A DNA stretch of 64,000 nucleotides from Apostichopus japonicus (GCF_037975245.1 NC_092566.1:15559501-15623500); one strand, 5' to 3'; counted from the first letter of the stretch, positions 29,466 to 42,408 are shown. Notes: a model not told the origin generated them from the sequence alone. Translations and numbers: made by a program.

Positions 29466-32400
29466 CTGTGAGGAGAGAAATACATGACACGTTAGGTTTC
29501 ACTGTTTATCAAGCCATTTTTGATAACGCTGCCAGTGTCCGGTCAAGATCATAAAGGACTGTCCACAAAATTGCATATACTATCAATTTGAACTATATTC
29601 AAGTCAATGTGGTAAAAACCAGTTTTGTATGTACATACACTGATATTATTGACATGACAGGCTGTTTAATGGATGCATATTGCATAGCAAACTTTTTTTA
29701 CTATAATCTCAGTAGTTTACTTATATGATAGTTACCAAACATATATGAGATACCTCCAAATTGCCATACAATTTTTTTTGCATTGAACTACTCCCCGAAA
29801 CCATCCTGAAACCTGCGTCAAGGAAGTAATGAAAAAAAAAAGTATTGCCTCAACTGGGTGGGATTGGAAATACCATCACTAGGTAGGCTTGCAGTTAACC
29901 ATTCTTGAATTATTCACAAATTTGTGTCTCTTTCATGTCCGTGTGATACATTACTGTACAATGAACTGTAACACTCTCACAGGCCTCTATGTATTTACTC
30001 AGTGACAGCTCAGCACAGTGTTTAAAGTCCTGCTCTCTATCAAAATGAGCCATACAGCCCTCGGGTTGGTGGTTTATCCTTACATTATCCATTTCAGAAA
30101 TCTTCTGACCAGTTGGCACCCCCACAAAACAAATGGTTAAATAAGGGATTGCCACCAATTAAGGGCTGGATGGCTCAGTAGGTACAGTAGTAGAGGCTTG
30201 TAACCCTGAGGTCATGGGGTCGAATCCTGTTCTAGCCAAACAATTTCTTTGCTCTTGCTACCACATTTGATAATTTAGTCTCTGCAGAGAATCTTAGAGA
30301 ATAAGCTGAAACGGAACTTCTCTTAACACACCCACTCCAGCATATCTTATACTAAATAAAATCTACACTCTACAATGTGTGTGCCTGATAAATGATCACA
30401 TGACTCTAGTAAATTATAGACTCACTTTCTTGGTCTTGGTTAGATGGTCCACTTCCATCTTCTGTAAGCACCAATCTCCTGCTCTTCTTCTCTCGTCTCT
30501 CCCTCCTCTTTTCCTTCTCCGTACTCGCTCTGTCCTTTCTGTCGCCCCTCTTCTCGTCCTCTACGTTCCTCTTCTTAGACGACTCTCTTCCACTCTTCCG
30601 AGCATCTCCGGAGCCCGAGACTAGACTGCGAAGTCCACCCCCGTTGGCGTCTTCCTCTGACTCGCTTTCCGACACAAAGTCTGACGGTCTAGGTCTCCTT
30701 CTGCCTAAATTTATTGTCCCTGACTTTTTGTCGGGAGGAGGTCTGATGCCTCTCCTCTCGGGACTGTTTGACTGTTTGTCCTCCGGCCTGTGATCTCTCC
30801 GTCTCCGATCCCTGCCGACAAGACGGGCCCTATCTCTGTCTCTCATTTCATCCATCTTTCTCCTCCTCTTAAAATCTTTCTGATCTTCTTCATCTTGCTT
30901 TTTAAGTTCTGAGTCAGTTGGCAGGGTGAGTGACATTACAATTCTCGACTGTGAGTTGTTTTCCTCCACGTTTGGCTTCCTTCCGGCGTTTGTGTGTCGT
31001 CCCTTCCGGAAGCGGACATCCTCCGAGTCGGAATCCTCTTTCTCCTCCTCTTCTTCTTCAGACTCTAGAGGGATGTCTGACAGACTCTCCGCGTCGCTCT
31101 CCTTCTTGGAATGTATCTTCTTGCCACCGGTCTGGGAACCCATCCCTCCTCCCTTGGCCACGTTGCTATCGCTACTGCGATGCCTGTGCGATGACGAGCT
31201 CGAGCTTGGGGTCCTATCGGACTTAAAGGAATCACGTTTGTCCCTGATATAATTCCTTCTCGACAATTCTGATGTCCTATCTGATCTAGGTCCTCTATGC
31301 CTAGGTGGGTTATCGCCAGTTTTATCTTTTAACGAGTGTCGATTCTGCTCCCTTCTATCGCTGGAACGGTCGCTCGTCCGTGAGTGGCCCGGAGGATTTT
31401 CCAAATTTCTTCCCCGTCTGTCGTGCCTCAACATATCCCTAAGCTCCCCCCCTCTTCGGCCCTCCCTCGATCTATCACCCCTGTCTTTCCTATCTGACAC
31501 CTTCCTATCACGGTCTGTTCCTGTGGTATGATTACTTGTGTCCCCCACGGAACCTCTTCTCCTATGTAATCTCCTCTCACTCTCACCGTTTCTTCTCGAA
31601 TCCTCCCTGACGCTCTTTGAAGATCTATCCGCTGGCCTGCCCGACGCTCCCCTACCCTGATCATTTGGCCTATCCCCTAGCCTATCTTTAACACTTCTCC
31701 TTCCACTTGAAGAAGATGAGCGTTTGTCCTTATCTCCATCTCTGCTCCGATGATCCCCAGAGACGACCTTACCGTCTCTCCTTTCATTCGACAGATGATT
31801 TTCCTGCGATTTGTTTACCCTGTTCTTTCTTGCCTCTTCTTCCTCACCGACATCTTTTTTCCTCCTGCTTTCACTTTCGCTCTCACTCTCTTCGCTTTCG
31901 CTACTCGAGGACTCGGAAGATTTACTCTTGCTGCTGCTACTGTTACTACTACTACTACTGCCGGCATTGGAACTCGTCGAAGAAGAAGAAGAATCCGACA
32001 TCACAGATTTCTCGTCCTCTGAACGGTCTCGGTGGTCAGAGCCGTCGTCCGACATATCCTCTTCGTCTAAATCGTCGTCGTTTTCCGATCCGGACGATTC
32101 GACCCTTCTAAATCTGGCCGGTTTGGCTGCCTTACTCACTTCTGCTTTCGCTGCTGCCAGGGCTTTGGCTTTTGCGATCCTTTCGGCCTCGGCTTTCCTC
32201 TTTTCTTCTTCTGGATCTACAATCTGGATGGATATCAGGTTGCCTTGCCTTTCAAATGTTGCGGGAGCAGCCTTAGGTTCCTAAAAAATCAAACAAAATT
32301 GAAAGTATATGATGAAAACTGAAATTAATATAAACCCAAGTTGAAGCTGAAGCACAATCTAGCCATGGTTTCTCTTTATCACTTCACATTCTGCACGTTC

Positions 32401-35400
32401 CACTGATCGCATAGTTTTGAATGTTAATAAGCCTCATAAGATGAACATATAAACATTGGTCTTTAAACGAAACTTCTGTATAAGTCACCAGTCTGCTGCT
32501 TATAATAACACCAAAGTTGCATTTGTTGGATCACCATTCCAAATATGAAAATCATACACATTTTCCTTTCGCAGTGACTGTGGTTATACGTTTTCAGACA
32601 CTTGACCCCTGTTGATCTCGAATGACCTTTAACTGCCACAAAAAGATGGCCTTTGTGACCACTAAGTTGACTCTACATACCAACTATGAATTGAATCAAT
32701 GTTGACCTCTGTTGATTTCAATAACCTTCGACATCCCCCAAGACAATACCGTTCTTATGCTCGATAAGAACAATGAACATAACATGTACAAATATTCAAC
32801 CATTCCATACGGTTTATTGAATTTATCATCAACTCATTGCACCATATTATCATTCCCACTGCCTTCCGCAAGCAGCAAAGAGTACTCACTTTGGGAACGC
32901 CATCATCTCGTTTGGTCTTTAGAGCGGCTAACCTCAGCGCGTGCAAGTCCTCTTCTTCCTCTTCTGGCATCTCATCATTCTCTTCGTCTTTATTTTCCCC
33001 CTCTCTGGTACCTTCTGGGAGAGGACCTTCCTGTGTTTCACTTTTGCCTCCAATAGTTGATTTCTATATATGGAGAAAAATGTGACAGTGTGCATTGTTT
33101 AACACATTCCAACAATAACTTCTGTTGAGCACTAAGGAAACGTGATTTAACATACTTTATCCATAAATTAAATTAGATATTGTTCAATACAAATAACAAG
33201 TTGTCAAACTTAATGGATGGAGAAAATGTTACATTGCAAAATGCGACATACAGTAATTGCAAACATCTACCAATTTCATGGTTTCTTGCAATGCTCTTCA
33301 ATGTGATTACACAGAGCTGGTAACTTACCACTGAAGTAAAAACATCATATCTCCCTGTTTATCATTTCAAGGTATGAATGGAAATATCTATAAATTGTTA
33401 TAAAGTTTGACAAGCAGTAGTGGCAGTTTTGGCAGTTAAGAGCAAACTAAGGGAGGAAAGACTTTTTTCAACACATCTCTGACCTCATACCATGCATGCT
33501 AATCAGATTATTGATGAGGTAAAGTTTAAGATCCCTTTAAATGTCTAGTGTGACTTAACCTTGACCACATTCCCAGATTCCTGATGATGGCAATGTTCCT
33601 GCTCATCATGTAATGATGCCACAAAACAAAAGGAAAAAGGAAAAGATTACCGTTTTGAGAGAGGCAAGAACAGCAGATCGTAGTGATTCCAAATCTGGAT
33701 CCTGTTGATAGAGTAATAAAGAATAGATTACATAAATTTGAATGTGGTTTTCACAGAAAAACACAAACAAAACCTCTGGATTATAAAGCGTATAATTTCC
33801 TTTTTGTAAGCAAAGGCTTAAAGGGTTACCTAAAGCACAGAAGAAATCATGTGGTAAAAAAAAATTCTTCAAAATCTAAAAGATTTTTTCACCTAATATT
33901 AGTTCTAGAATTTAGATGATCTTATGAATGAGGATGGCAACATTGTAAGGCTTGAATAGATCAACATTTGTGTGTTTTTCTCTACCATTAAAATAACTTA
34001 AGTCCCCACCAACGAGGACTTTGATACCATTAATATGTGTAAAAGTAAGTTGGCCTGACGTTTCGATCCTAGCAGGATCTTCTTCAAAGGCTTAACGACA
34101 AGTAACAGTAACAGAAGGGACAAAAACATGCACAGAATTCAGACAGGTTAATGAGCATGGTGAACACAAAGAGATAAGCAGTTTGCTAACAGTTTTATTT
34201 TATTTTGATTTACCATTAATATATATCAGAAAGCCAGTTACCTTTGTCATTCCTTGCTATACAATTTGCTCAAATTCAAAAAAATTGAAAACTATCTGAC
34301 TAATGTAGAACTATTTATAAGTGAAATTAGTTAATTAGTCCAAGAATAAAGTGAGAACCAGAAAAGATTTGTAGGAATCCCTTGTGGGCATCATCCATGT
34401 CATTCACTCATCAGGATTTTACAGCATAGAAGTCTGAGCAAAACTTTTCAATATCCAGAAAAAACAGTCTTCCTATGTGAAATATAGATACATTTTACCA
34501 GCTTTGAACCCCTTTAAATAGTTCTTCAGAGTTGCATGACATTGTCTGTATATTATGAAACATTTTTGAGAAAATGAATAAGTTTTAGAAAGATTTGAGA
34601 TAACCACGCAATCACCATCGCATATATTTCTTTGCCTCCGGCAATGAATCAAAAAGGGATTGTGATTATCATGTGCATGTTTTTATTTGTTTGGGTAAAT
34701 TTATCGAGCACAAGTAACTAAATTTGTTGAGAGAATTTAGCTTCAGCATAACCTACTGTATGAACATACATTTTTAAACTGCAAGAGCTCGCATGAACCG
34801 TGCATTAGGCTTCATCATGGTACAGTACCAGGTACAGTAGAATGATTCACAGAATGTGTATATCAGCTACCTTACACTTACTAATTACAACATTATTTTA
34901 ACACAGATCTAATTAAATATTTGGAATAAGGAGAGATCCAGGCCTCCACAACTCAACAAAAGTACAGTAAATATGTTAATGAGAAATGTCTAACTTTGGT
35001 AATCAAAATGGAACAATGCCGGATATTTTGGGGAGTGACTCAAGGGCTAGTCATGTACCTGTTTATCAATACCTTTTCTAGTTCCACAGAAATCCAGAGC
35101 TAATCATTTCACTTGGATGTAGAGCTTCTGTTCATTACCACGAAGGTAAAAGGACAGTGAAAGCAAACCAAATGTTCCTTAAAACTATCCATATTGACAT
35201 TCACTTATGTTTGTCAAAATTGAGTGTTTACCTACAAATAGAGTTTTTCCAGTAGCCTGATATTAGCTAACGCATTAGAAGAATTAGCTTGACTAGCTCT
35301 TCCAGGCCTGCGACAACACTAGTGTGAAGACTGAAATATACCGCAATAGATATTAAAGGCAATGCTCTTACGAACAGAATTCTTGTAATATTCGCCAAAT

Positions 35401-35909
35401 GACGATTATTCCTTTACCTTAACATTCCTGAATTTCTGTAAGAAAGGAATTGATTCACAACCTCCAGGGAATTACTATTGAACACTTTTAGCAATTTTGA
35501 ATGAACAGAAATGAGGGACATCCTAACATATTTTTATCATAACACTATTAACAGTAACAGTGTCCACATCTTAACATTAGGCTTGCCGTAGTTCATTAAG
35601 CCTTATGTTAGGCTACCCGAACATGCGCATCACACTGTCGCTCAAACAGCTAGCATGATAGCATCCTAACGTTAGTAATAACATGCAGTCTACGTTAGTC
35701 ATGGCATTAGCAAAAAGCAAACGTTGAACGCAAACCGCAACTTGGAAACTTGAATTTAGTACAAAGAGTCAAGTTTAATTCCCTTTTGTCCAAACGATGA
35801 CTTTATAACATTAACTATTTACATAACAACTGGACAAAGATTGACTCGGACTGTCTGTGTGACAAATACTTCAAAGCTGGATGCTTACCTCGTCTGTGTT
35901 GGTCGCCAT
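28822..35909 (-). CDS. Ser/Arg/Asp/Glu-rich nuclear-type protein, 914 aa, five exons, family unassigned
   Basis: Exons in transcript order: 35889-35909, 33651-33701, 32890-33063, 30426-32280, 28822-29465; phases agree and give 914 residues. Residues 8-24 and 63-75 hold related leucine motifs (DLESLRSAVLASLK and DLHALRLAALKTK). An Ala/Lys/Glu helix (about 106-129) precedes a Ser/Asp-rich acidic block, then long Arg/Asp/Ser-rich disorder. Motifs SVKDRLGDRP (278), SIRNRLGDRP (711), SIKSRLGPK (727) and SENRLGD (769) recur. The C-terminus (about 885-914) is a short coiled coil with MHEINAAIMEKHKQIQKEKE. S-[IV]-[KR]-x-RLG repeats occur in the mRNA-export factor NCBP3, and the last helix resembles that of CCDC9; both comparisons are from memory. 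A nuclear RNA-processing role is inference. Confidence 0.85.
30164..30237 (+). repeat. tRNA-like sequence (pseudogene or SINE head)
   Basis: A 74-base unit with a 7-bp acceptor stem (GGCTGGA with TCTAGCC, one G-T pair), perfect A box TGGCTCAGTAGG, near-perfect B box GGGTCGAATCC, and a 5-bp T stem. The loop CTTGTAA would give anticodon TGT (Thr), but the anticodon stem is poor and the D loop holds an extra TACAGTA. More likely a tRNA pseudogene or SINE head than a working tRNA. Lies in the last intron of the minus-strand gene. Confidence 0.6.
30426..32280 (-). CDS. Minus-strand gene, exon 4 (large RS/acidic exon)
   Basis: The acceptor is TTTTTTAG and the donor GAAA|GTGAGT, 618 codons plus one base. 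Begins EPKAAPATFERQGNLISIQ, then a Lys/Ala/Glu helix, serine and Ser-Glu runs, and Arg-rich disorder. It has an 1855-base open frame and higher GC than the surrounding introns. Confidence 0.92.
32890..33063 (-). CDS. Minus-strand gene, exon 3
   Basis: The acceptor is TATATAG and the donor AAA|GTGAGT, 58 codons. Acidic (ENKDEENDEMPEEEEEDL), then HALRLAALKTKRDDGVPK. Confidence 0.85.
33651..33701 (-). CDS. Minus-strand gene, exon 2
   Basis: The acceptor is TATCAACAG and the donor ACG|GTAATC, 17 codons (DPDLESLRSAVLASLKT). Both ends are in phase 0. Confidence 0.75.
33702..35888 (-). other. Intron 1 of the minus-strand gene
   Basis: Mostly unremarkable A/T-rich sequence. A word GGCCTGACGTTTCGATCC and AGCAGGATCTTCTTC at about 34055-34090 looks like the conserved part of a dispersed element, but no second copy is in the window. 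Confidence 0.4.
35889..35909 (-). CDS. Minus-strand gene, coding exon 1
   Basis: Encodes MATNTDE, then donor GAG|GTAAGC. ATG context is AAA ATG GCG. It joins in phase 0 to exon 2 (DPDLESLR). The tiny exon is chosen because it gives a start codon, a consensus donor and the right phase; exon 2 has no better start. Confidence 0.7.
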
Positions 35910-36000
35910 TTTCTCTAACGTTGGGAGTAAGACAAGGTGATAAATGGTAAGTTTGATGTAAGATTTATATGCTTTTTCCAAATTTTCTAATGAAATTTTC
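35910..36000 (-). promoter_or_regulatory. Presumed 5' UTR/promoter side of the minus-strand gene
   Basis: This lies upstream of the ATG at 35909. No TATA box or CpG cluster is obvious and the transcription start is unknown; it is placed only by gene position. Confidence 0.3.
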
Positions 36001-39000
36001 TACTTGTTTGAGGAATATTCCCCAAAATATTATAAAATTATCATATGGCTAAAATATAACTGACTTAACGAATTTTATAAACAAATTGGGTCTTTCATAT
36101 GTGTAATATTTTATTTACCCCTGTCAAAAGATTGACTATCTCAGCAATCATTGGTTCAAAGCTAATGAATGGTGCTTAGAGTTAGCATTGGGTACTGTAT
36201 TCAAAAACTTACAAGTATGGGATTACTATAGATTTTAAACTTTCGACAATTTGAAGGTAAAGAATAAGTAGAACTACCTTTTTCAAAATTGATGTTATTT
36301 TGTTAATCTTAAAAATCGTGAGTAACTCGTTAACGCTGTCTAATTAATATCTTTTACAATATCAAGATATGTTTGTATGATCGTGCTCGAAATATAGGCC
36401 TGTTGTTACTAGCCTAAGCCTACTGTATGTTAAGTTACTAAGTACTAGTACTAGGCCCTGAGTAGGCCTCAAGAACAAGTACAGTAGTACTGTACCAGCC
36501 TACACATGATTTAGTAACATTGATGTGAGCTGTTCGAACTTAACGTTACAGTTGGCATGTTAACAAAACAGGACCCTCCCACTCACCATTAACCTGATCA
36601 TGTGCAGCATCTTTTCCTTTCTAAGGGATGTGATACCCACGTCATGTAACATCATGATCGTAATTAGTAATTTAGTTTCAATATAGGCCTAAGTTTATGT
36701 TGAGAGTGGATCAAGTTATTTGTTTTTCCTGCCCAGACTCTAGTCTAAATCTAGTAATGGTTGAATAGCGCAGGCCTAGGACCCCAGGCTACTTATGGTT
36801 CTAGGTTGGCCTAAATGAGTATAGTCAGTATTGCGAAGTTTGGAACACTGCGAAGTACCCCTAAGAAATACACGATTTCACCATGATAACATATAGCAAC
36901 AGCCAATTTCACTAAAAACTACAAAGCTACAGTGATTTTCTCTCCAAAATGACCTGTGTGCAAGTGAGTACTGTACTTACATATTTGTCAATAAAATGAC
37001 TGAGATCTATGATCTATGTTATAATTACTGAAAGAGCAACTGTGCCACCAATTTTATCACCAGCGCCACACTGCGGGCAGGGTGTCCGAACTTCGCAATA
37101 CTCTAGCAAAGAAATAGCAGTTCCACAATCACGAAGAAACTTCTTGGAATACAACGTGAAAGCAGTTTGCAGGAAAGAAAGTTTGCTGTGTATCGTAATA
37201 TAACACACTTCTCCCACCATATCAAGTATATTTTCAGGTGATTTATACCAGAAGATATAGTTTTGGGGTGCTTTAAGGCTTAGGTGTCCGAACTTCGAAG
37301 TGTCCATGCTACATGTTGTTAGGCCTGTTGTGTCTGTTGCACCCAAAACCTATGATTTTGCAATAGGCTATAGGCCTAGTACTGTAGTAGCTTACCAGTC
37401 AAAACGTCCCTTTACCAAAACGTCCCCGTACCAAAACGTCCCCGCATAGTGCACTATGGGGAGGGTGTTGGGGGGTCAAGAGTATTAGACAGAACACTTT
37501 TAATAAATACATCAGTAGTTTTTAATGTTGTTTAACATGGTCTCCTTGAATGAAGATACAATGTTACCACTGTTTGCCCTCGCAAGCATGTTTTTGTAGA
37601 GCTGATGTAACTCTCATATACGCCACTTTAAGCTGCTCATCAGAGCATTAATACAGTAACTTATAAAAAAGATGTTTTAGCTCATTCTTTGCATCATTAC
37701 TATACATACAGTATCTTACTAGTTTTGTATTGAAAAAAAAAGCTTCTAATTGTGACCAAATTTGACCTTGAAATGCCCAAAATATTGGTAAAATGTGATG
37801 TTTGAGGGCGCTGTTCACAGGCATCGTTGGGCATATGACCCTGAAAATGCAGTTTATTTGTAGTCCTTATGCTAGTGGACCACCCTCTTACAGTAATTGT
37901 TAAGCACCTGTATGCTAATGCTAAGAAGTTGTTGTCATTTTAATTACTCAAATCGGCTTGTGCAAGCATTTTCATACTATATATGAACCAATTGATTTTC
38001 GCAATTTTCGAGTCGTCAATTTATAGAGTACTGTAGATAACACAAAATACACAACTTTTTTTGACTTGAGTTTTTAAAAATAGGGTCAATACACTCCTGA
38101 AAATTGGTATTTAAAGAAAAATTGAAATTTACTCACAGGCCCAAATTGGACCCCCAATTAGGGCCAGTTCTAAGTGAGATTTCTTAAGTTTGAGGGCGCT
38201 GTTCGTAAAACATACGAACTGCTTGACTTTTCTTTTGCACTTTTCCCGTACAACTACTGTACCACTGGACAAGGTTCCTATGCAAATTAAAACTCAAACA
38301 TGCCTTTGCTAGTGAATATAGAGCACACTAAGTAGGGCCAGAAAAGGCCCCTATCTCATAATCTGCCATTTTAATTGCTTATTACGAAAAATTGAGACCG
38401 TAAATTTTCCTCAAAATTAGCTAAATTCGAAGACTGGGCACATGTCTTCCACAATATCTGCAATATCAGACATAAAATACTTTACATTTATTCAAAAGAT
38501 GCCTCCAAACTTGACACAAATTTAGGGCTCTTAAAATGCAATCTGGATTTGGTTGCTAGGCGGGGCCGTATCCTCGCAACCAAAAAGTTTTTAAAAGTTT
38601 TTTTGCCCAATTTCATCCTTTGAGACATATGGCAAGATATCAATTTTAGGCAATTCTGAAGGGGTCGACATGGAGGCCACTGTTGATTTGGCATGGATTG
38701 ACCCATATATATATATATATAGTTGAAATCGTAGTGAGTTGGAAAGTACTGTATGTACATAGATAAACACACGGTACATTAAACACAATGATTGATCACC
38801 TAGTTTGTGAATTAAGCAATATTTATAGTTGAATCTGTGTGGCTCAACTAGGGTGGTCAGGAATTTGTATTCCAATAGTCTGTAAACAAAAAGGTCATTT
38901 AATTAATGCACAATACATGAGAGGACATCATTGCCGTGTAACGTCTGCGGTAACTTTAACTTAATATAATATAAAAAACACAGGCCGAACAGATACCAAT

Positions 39001-39360
39001 CTCCCATGTTTTTTTTCCCCGCCACAAATGTTACTTGTCATAAAATATTAACATGATTGTGATGATATTAGTGTACTTAAAGAACTGAACATTATTGCAA
39101 TAGGGAATAACGTAAACTGTAGTGCTCAGTCTAGCAGTTTGGGCACCCAGTTTGCATTGCGATACTATTACATTATAATATTACATCCCGTAATGGTGTC
39201 AGGCATACAGTAGTGTTTAAACTTGCGATACGGTATAAATTATTCCTTGCTGCATTAATACTTTGCTTTTAGACAATGTTTAGTAGTATTTTGGAGTAAA
39301 CATTTCTTGTTCAAGACATACATTATTTCCAGTACTTAGCTAATTATGCAATGCATGCAC
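36001..39360. other. Intergenic, no gene recognised
   Basis: Short items only: a triple ACCAAAACGTCCCC at about 37405-37445, the phrase TTTGAGGGCGCTGTTC twice (about 37801 and 38190), and a (TA)n near 38706. A copy of GAGAGTGGATCAAGTTATTTG at about 36700 is inverted relative to about 10835-10860. Confidence 0.45.
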
Positions 39361-39610
39361 AAGGAAATTTACTGTATACTGTATATATGTCTTGACCTCA
39401 GTACAGTAAGTACTGGAAAGTATGTACATGCTTTGTACATAATGTGTTCATAGTATGTACTAATGTACAGTCTACAGTAGTATACTAACATAAATGTACA
39501 TAATACATACTATGTACAGTACATAGTATGTACTAGTACAGTATGTACATAATAGTATGTACACTATGTACACTATGTACATGTACTGTGCTAGTACAGT
39601 ATACATAACA
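39361..39610. repeat. Dense TACTGTA/TACAGTA and GTAC tract
   Basis: Nearly continuous GTACATA, TATGTAC, TACAGTA and TACTGTA words, including a palindrome at 39506-39530 whose centre is TACAGTA. Confidence 0.8.
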
Positions 39611-42107
39611 ATATGGTGCAGTCATAGATGAACTACCAGTGAAGCAATTAATGACTTTTAAGTGTAATTGAGGGTACTGTATGTGTTAAATGTGCCAGGC
39701 CTATTACATGATAATATTACATCCCCTAATGGTGTCGGGCATAGTGATTAAACTTGGTGTAACATATTTTGTCCAGCATACAGCATATATAGCCAAAGTA
39801 TGTAAAGTTTATGTAAAGCGAAAGATCAAGCAGTCATCTCTTGCATATATGTGTGAGTAATTCTTTGAACACAATAACCTATATATATTAATTAATTATG
39901 ATAAAGCAGGGATAGAACAAGACAAAAAAATGTTTACGTTTGGATTTTTCATTCTTACAGTTTTTGAGAATGTACCAAACTGGCTTAAAATACTATATAC
40001 ATACTGTACTGTACAGTATAAATACCATAAATATATATATATTAAAGTGCTGTTATCATGAAATAAAACATGCTCAAGAGCACTGTACAAATGAACCAAT
40101 ACCTATATAAAATTACCAAACTTAAGAAAACCTAAACGTAATAACAACAGCAATAGAAGTGATATTTCGGTACACATTAGTGCCCCCCCCCCCCAAACAA
40201 AAAGAAAAAAGAAAGTGTTTCGACCACTATAATGGACATTTGCATTATAATGAAGCTGTAATAAACAAAAGTGAGAAATGGTTTCAAAATATCCAGCACT
40301 GTAACATGTTACTGTATATACTGTACACAGTAACTACAGTATCCATGACAATATTTTTGTAATCTTCTGTGACATTATCAAGGCAACATTACTGTAGTAC
40401 TGTGATTAGCAATAAACTACCACAGTAAAAGTTAAATTTGCAAGTTTTACAGACTTAGCAATATATTATTGCTGCCCAGTTCCGACCGTAAAAATAAACC
40501 TTGGTACCAGTCTTGTACTGCAGTGTGTATCTCAAGACTAATATTCTGTGCAATTTTTGAATAATATTAAATTGGTAGTACTCTGCATGGCACTGTTTGA
40601 ATAGCTTCAATATGTCAGTATTATCTTTGGATACTATATATAGGAGTGACAGTACAGTATGTCAGTACTTACATAATATATTTTTTTCTGATCCATTTGA
40701 AGTTAATACACCAGTGCATCCTGGATGTAGGTTAACGTTGATTAACGTGCCGATTGGGTTATACAACTACTGTAAAGTGGATTACTTGTTAAGATGTATA
40801 CATGCAGAAGAAAATGGCTAGAACTTCGTGTACAATGATTTAATGAAGATACTAATTATGTAGATAAATTGGTAAGTAACAAAGGTATGCCAGGCGTAAA
40901 TGTCTCCGCATTCCTTAAAATACTTTTCCAAAAATAAATTCTGTATATATCTTTGATGATGCGGCCTTGTTATAAAGGCTGATTCTTGTCAAGCTCAGAA
41001 TATTTTATAAGTCAATTTTAGCCACTAATCTGTAGAATTTGAGACTCCCGTTCAATTTCAACACACGTATCAATGGCTTTACAGCGAGACAGGTGTCCCT
41101 AATTTGGCTAAACTTGTCTAGTGATGCTTGAAAATGGCGAGCTCTAATATCTTGCATTGGTATTTAGACCAGAAAGAGATGTTTTTATCTTCTAGATTCC
41201 AATAAGTTCTTGACACGGTACAGAGAAATGTATGTTATAGTACAGCAGCTTTATAGACAGCCTCCTGTAATTGAGTAAATTAGGCTATATCTATCTGTGC
41301 TACAGCACTGTACAGTAGATGATACAGTAATATGCTAATTACATATGTAAATTAAAAATGACTGATGAATAATTCATTCATGAAAACAATTAAATTTGAT
41401 AAATTTTTTATGACATTTTTATAATTAAACTTGGTAAATAGTAAATACTGTATGTACTACTGTACCCTAGCTGAAGCTAAATGTTCTGAAGTACAAGGAC
41501 TCGATATTTCAGCCAATTCAGCCTTTTTCATGCAGAATTATGATAGAATGCATTACTATTTTACCTGCACACAAGAAACTGCATGGTTGTGATTTACTAA
41601 TTACTGTAGTTCTAAGCCTTCTGAACAGACTGTACTGTGCAAACTCTAGTTAATGTTCCACAGTAATGCACCTACAGTACTAAGTATTAAACAGTCTACC
41701 ATTGTATATAATCCATACATTGCAGTTTGTGAATTAGTGTCTTCCTCATCTTGGACATACATGTGAGAAACTTGCAGAGAATACTGTACTTAAGCTGACA
41801 TCAAATTGAGGTAAAAAGTCAAGCAGCGCACTACTGTACATACAGTATATTCTGCAGCGAAAGTGTAATTATGGACTGTAAATGTTGGATGTCCCCATAA
41901 GCCTCACTACCATTCTGTAATTGAAGGCACCACTTATTTTCATTACCAAAAAGCTGTTTTGTCTATTATAGCCCACGGGCTCATGTGTGGCATGACATCA
42001 CCACAACTCAACGACCGATCATGTATTTAATAGCTATCATTCCTCTCTCTCTCCGTCTCTCTGTCGATAAAAACTTTGTTTGTTCTTCGGTCTCCTCTCC
42101 CTCGCAG
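39611..42107. other. Intergenic, no gene recognised
   Basis: A/T-rich with many TACTGTA/TACAGTA sites (for example about 40005-40020 and 40311-40345). A C run lies at about 40183-40194. No coding signal. Confidence 0.45.
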
Positions 42108-42408
42108 AGCTCCGTAACCTACTTTGGATGACGTCGAAGGAAATTCCTGAGAGGGCTTCAGGTGTAATCTCTGGATCTACGGAATATTCCTTGGATTAAA
42201 GTCAGCGTGTGGACCAGTCTCGAGCTCCCTGTCTGTTGATTTGCTTGAACACGATCCTCCTCGTTAACTCGCTCAGATATCTTGTATGGATACTGAGTGC
42301 AGCTAGTTAGATTTACTGGCATACCAGCATCTTAGTTGAATGCAGCGACGAAGCCAAATATTGATCAGCAATAACAGTCGTAAAATTGATTCTCAACCAA
42401 TTTTTAGG
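42108..42408 (+). other. Possible untranslated exon of a gene to the right
   Basis: A pyrimidine-rich tract with CTCCCTCGCAG precedes a GC-richer block of about 300 bases, ending TTTTTAGG|GTGAGT. The only ATG-led frame (from about 42128) has 24 codons. It resembles a 5' UTR exon, but no downstream coding exon was identified. Confidence 0.25.

Noticed and set aside
28859-29554. 231-codon plus-strand Ser/Phe-rich ORF
   Set aside because: Mirror of the charged minus-strand exon 5, whose GAR/AGR-rich codons leave the opposite strand open.
30164-30237. Functional tRNA-Thr gene
   Set aside because: The anticodon stem does not pair well and the D loop is enlarged; kept only as a tRNA-like repeat.
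31811-32284. 157-codon plus-strand Ser/Leu-rich ORF
   Set aside because: Mirror of the serine/acidic part of minus-strand exon 4.
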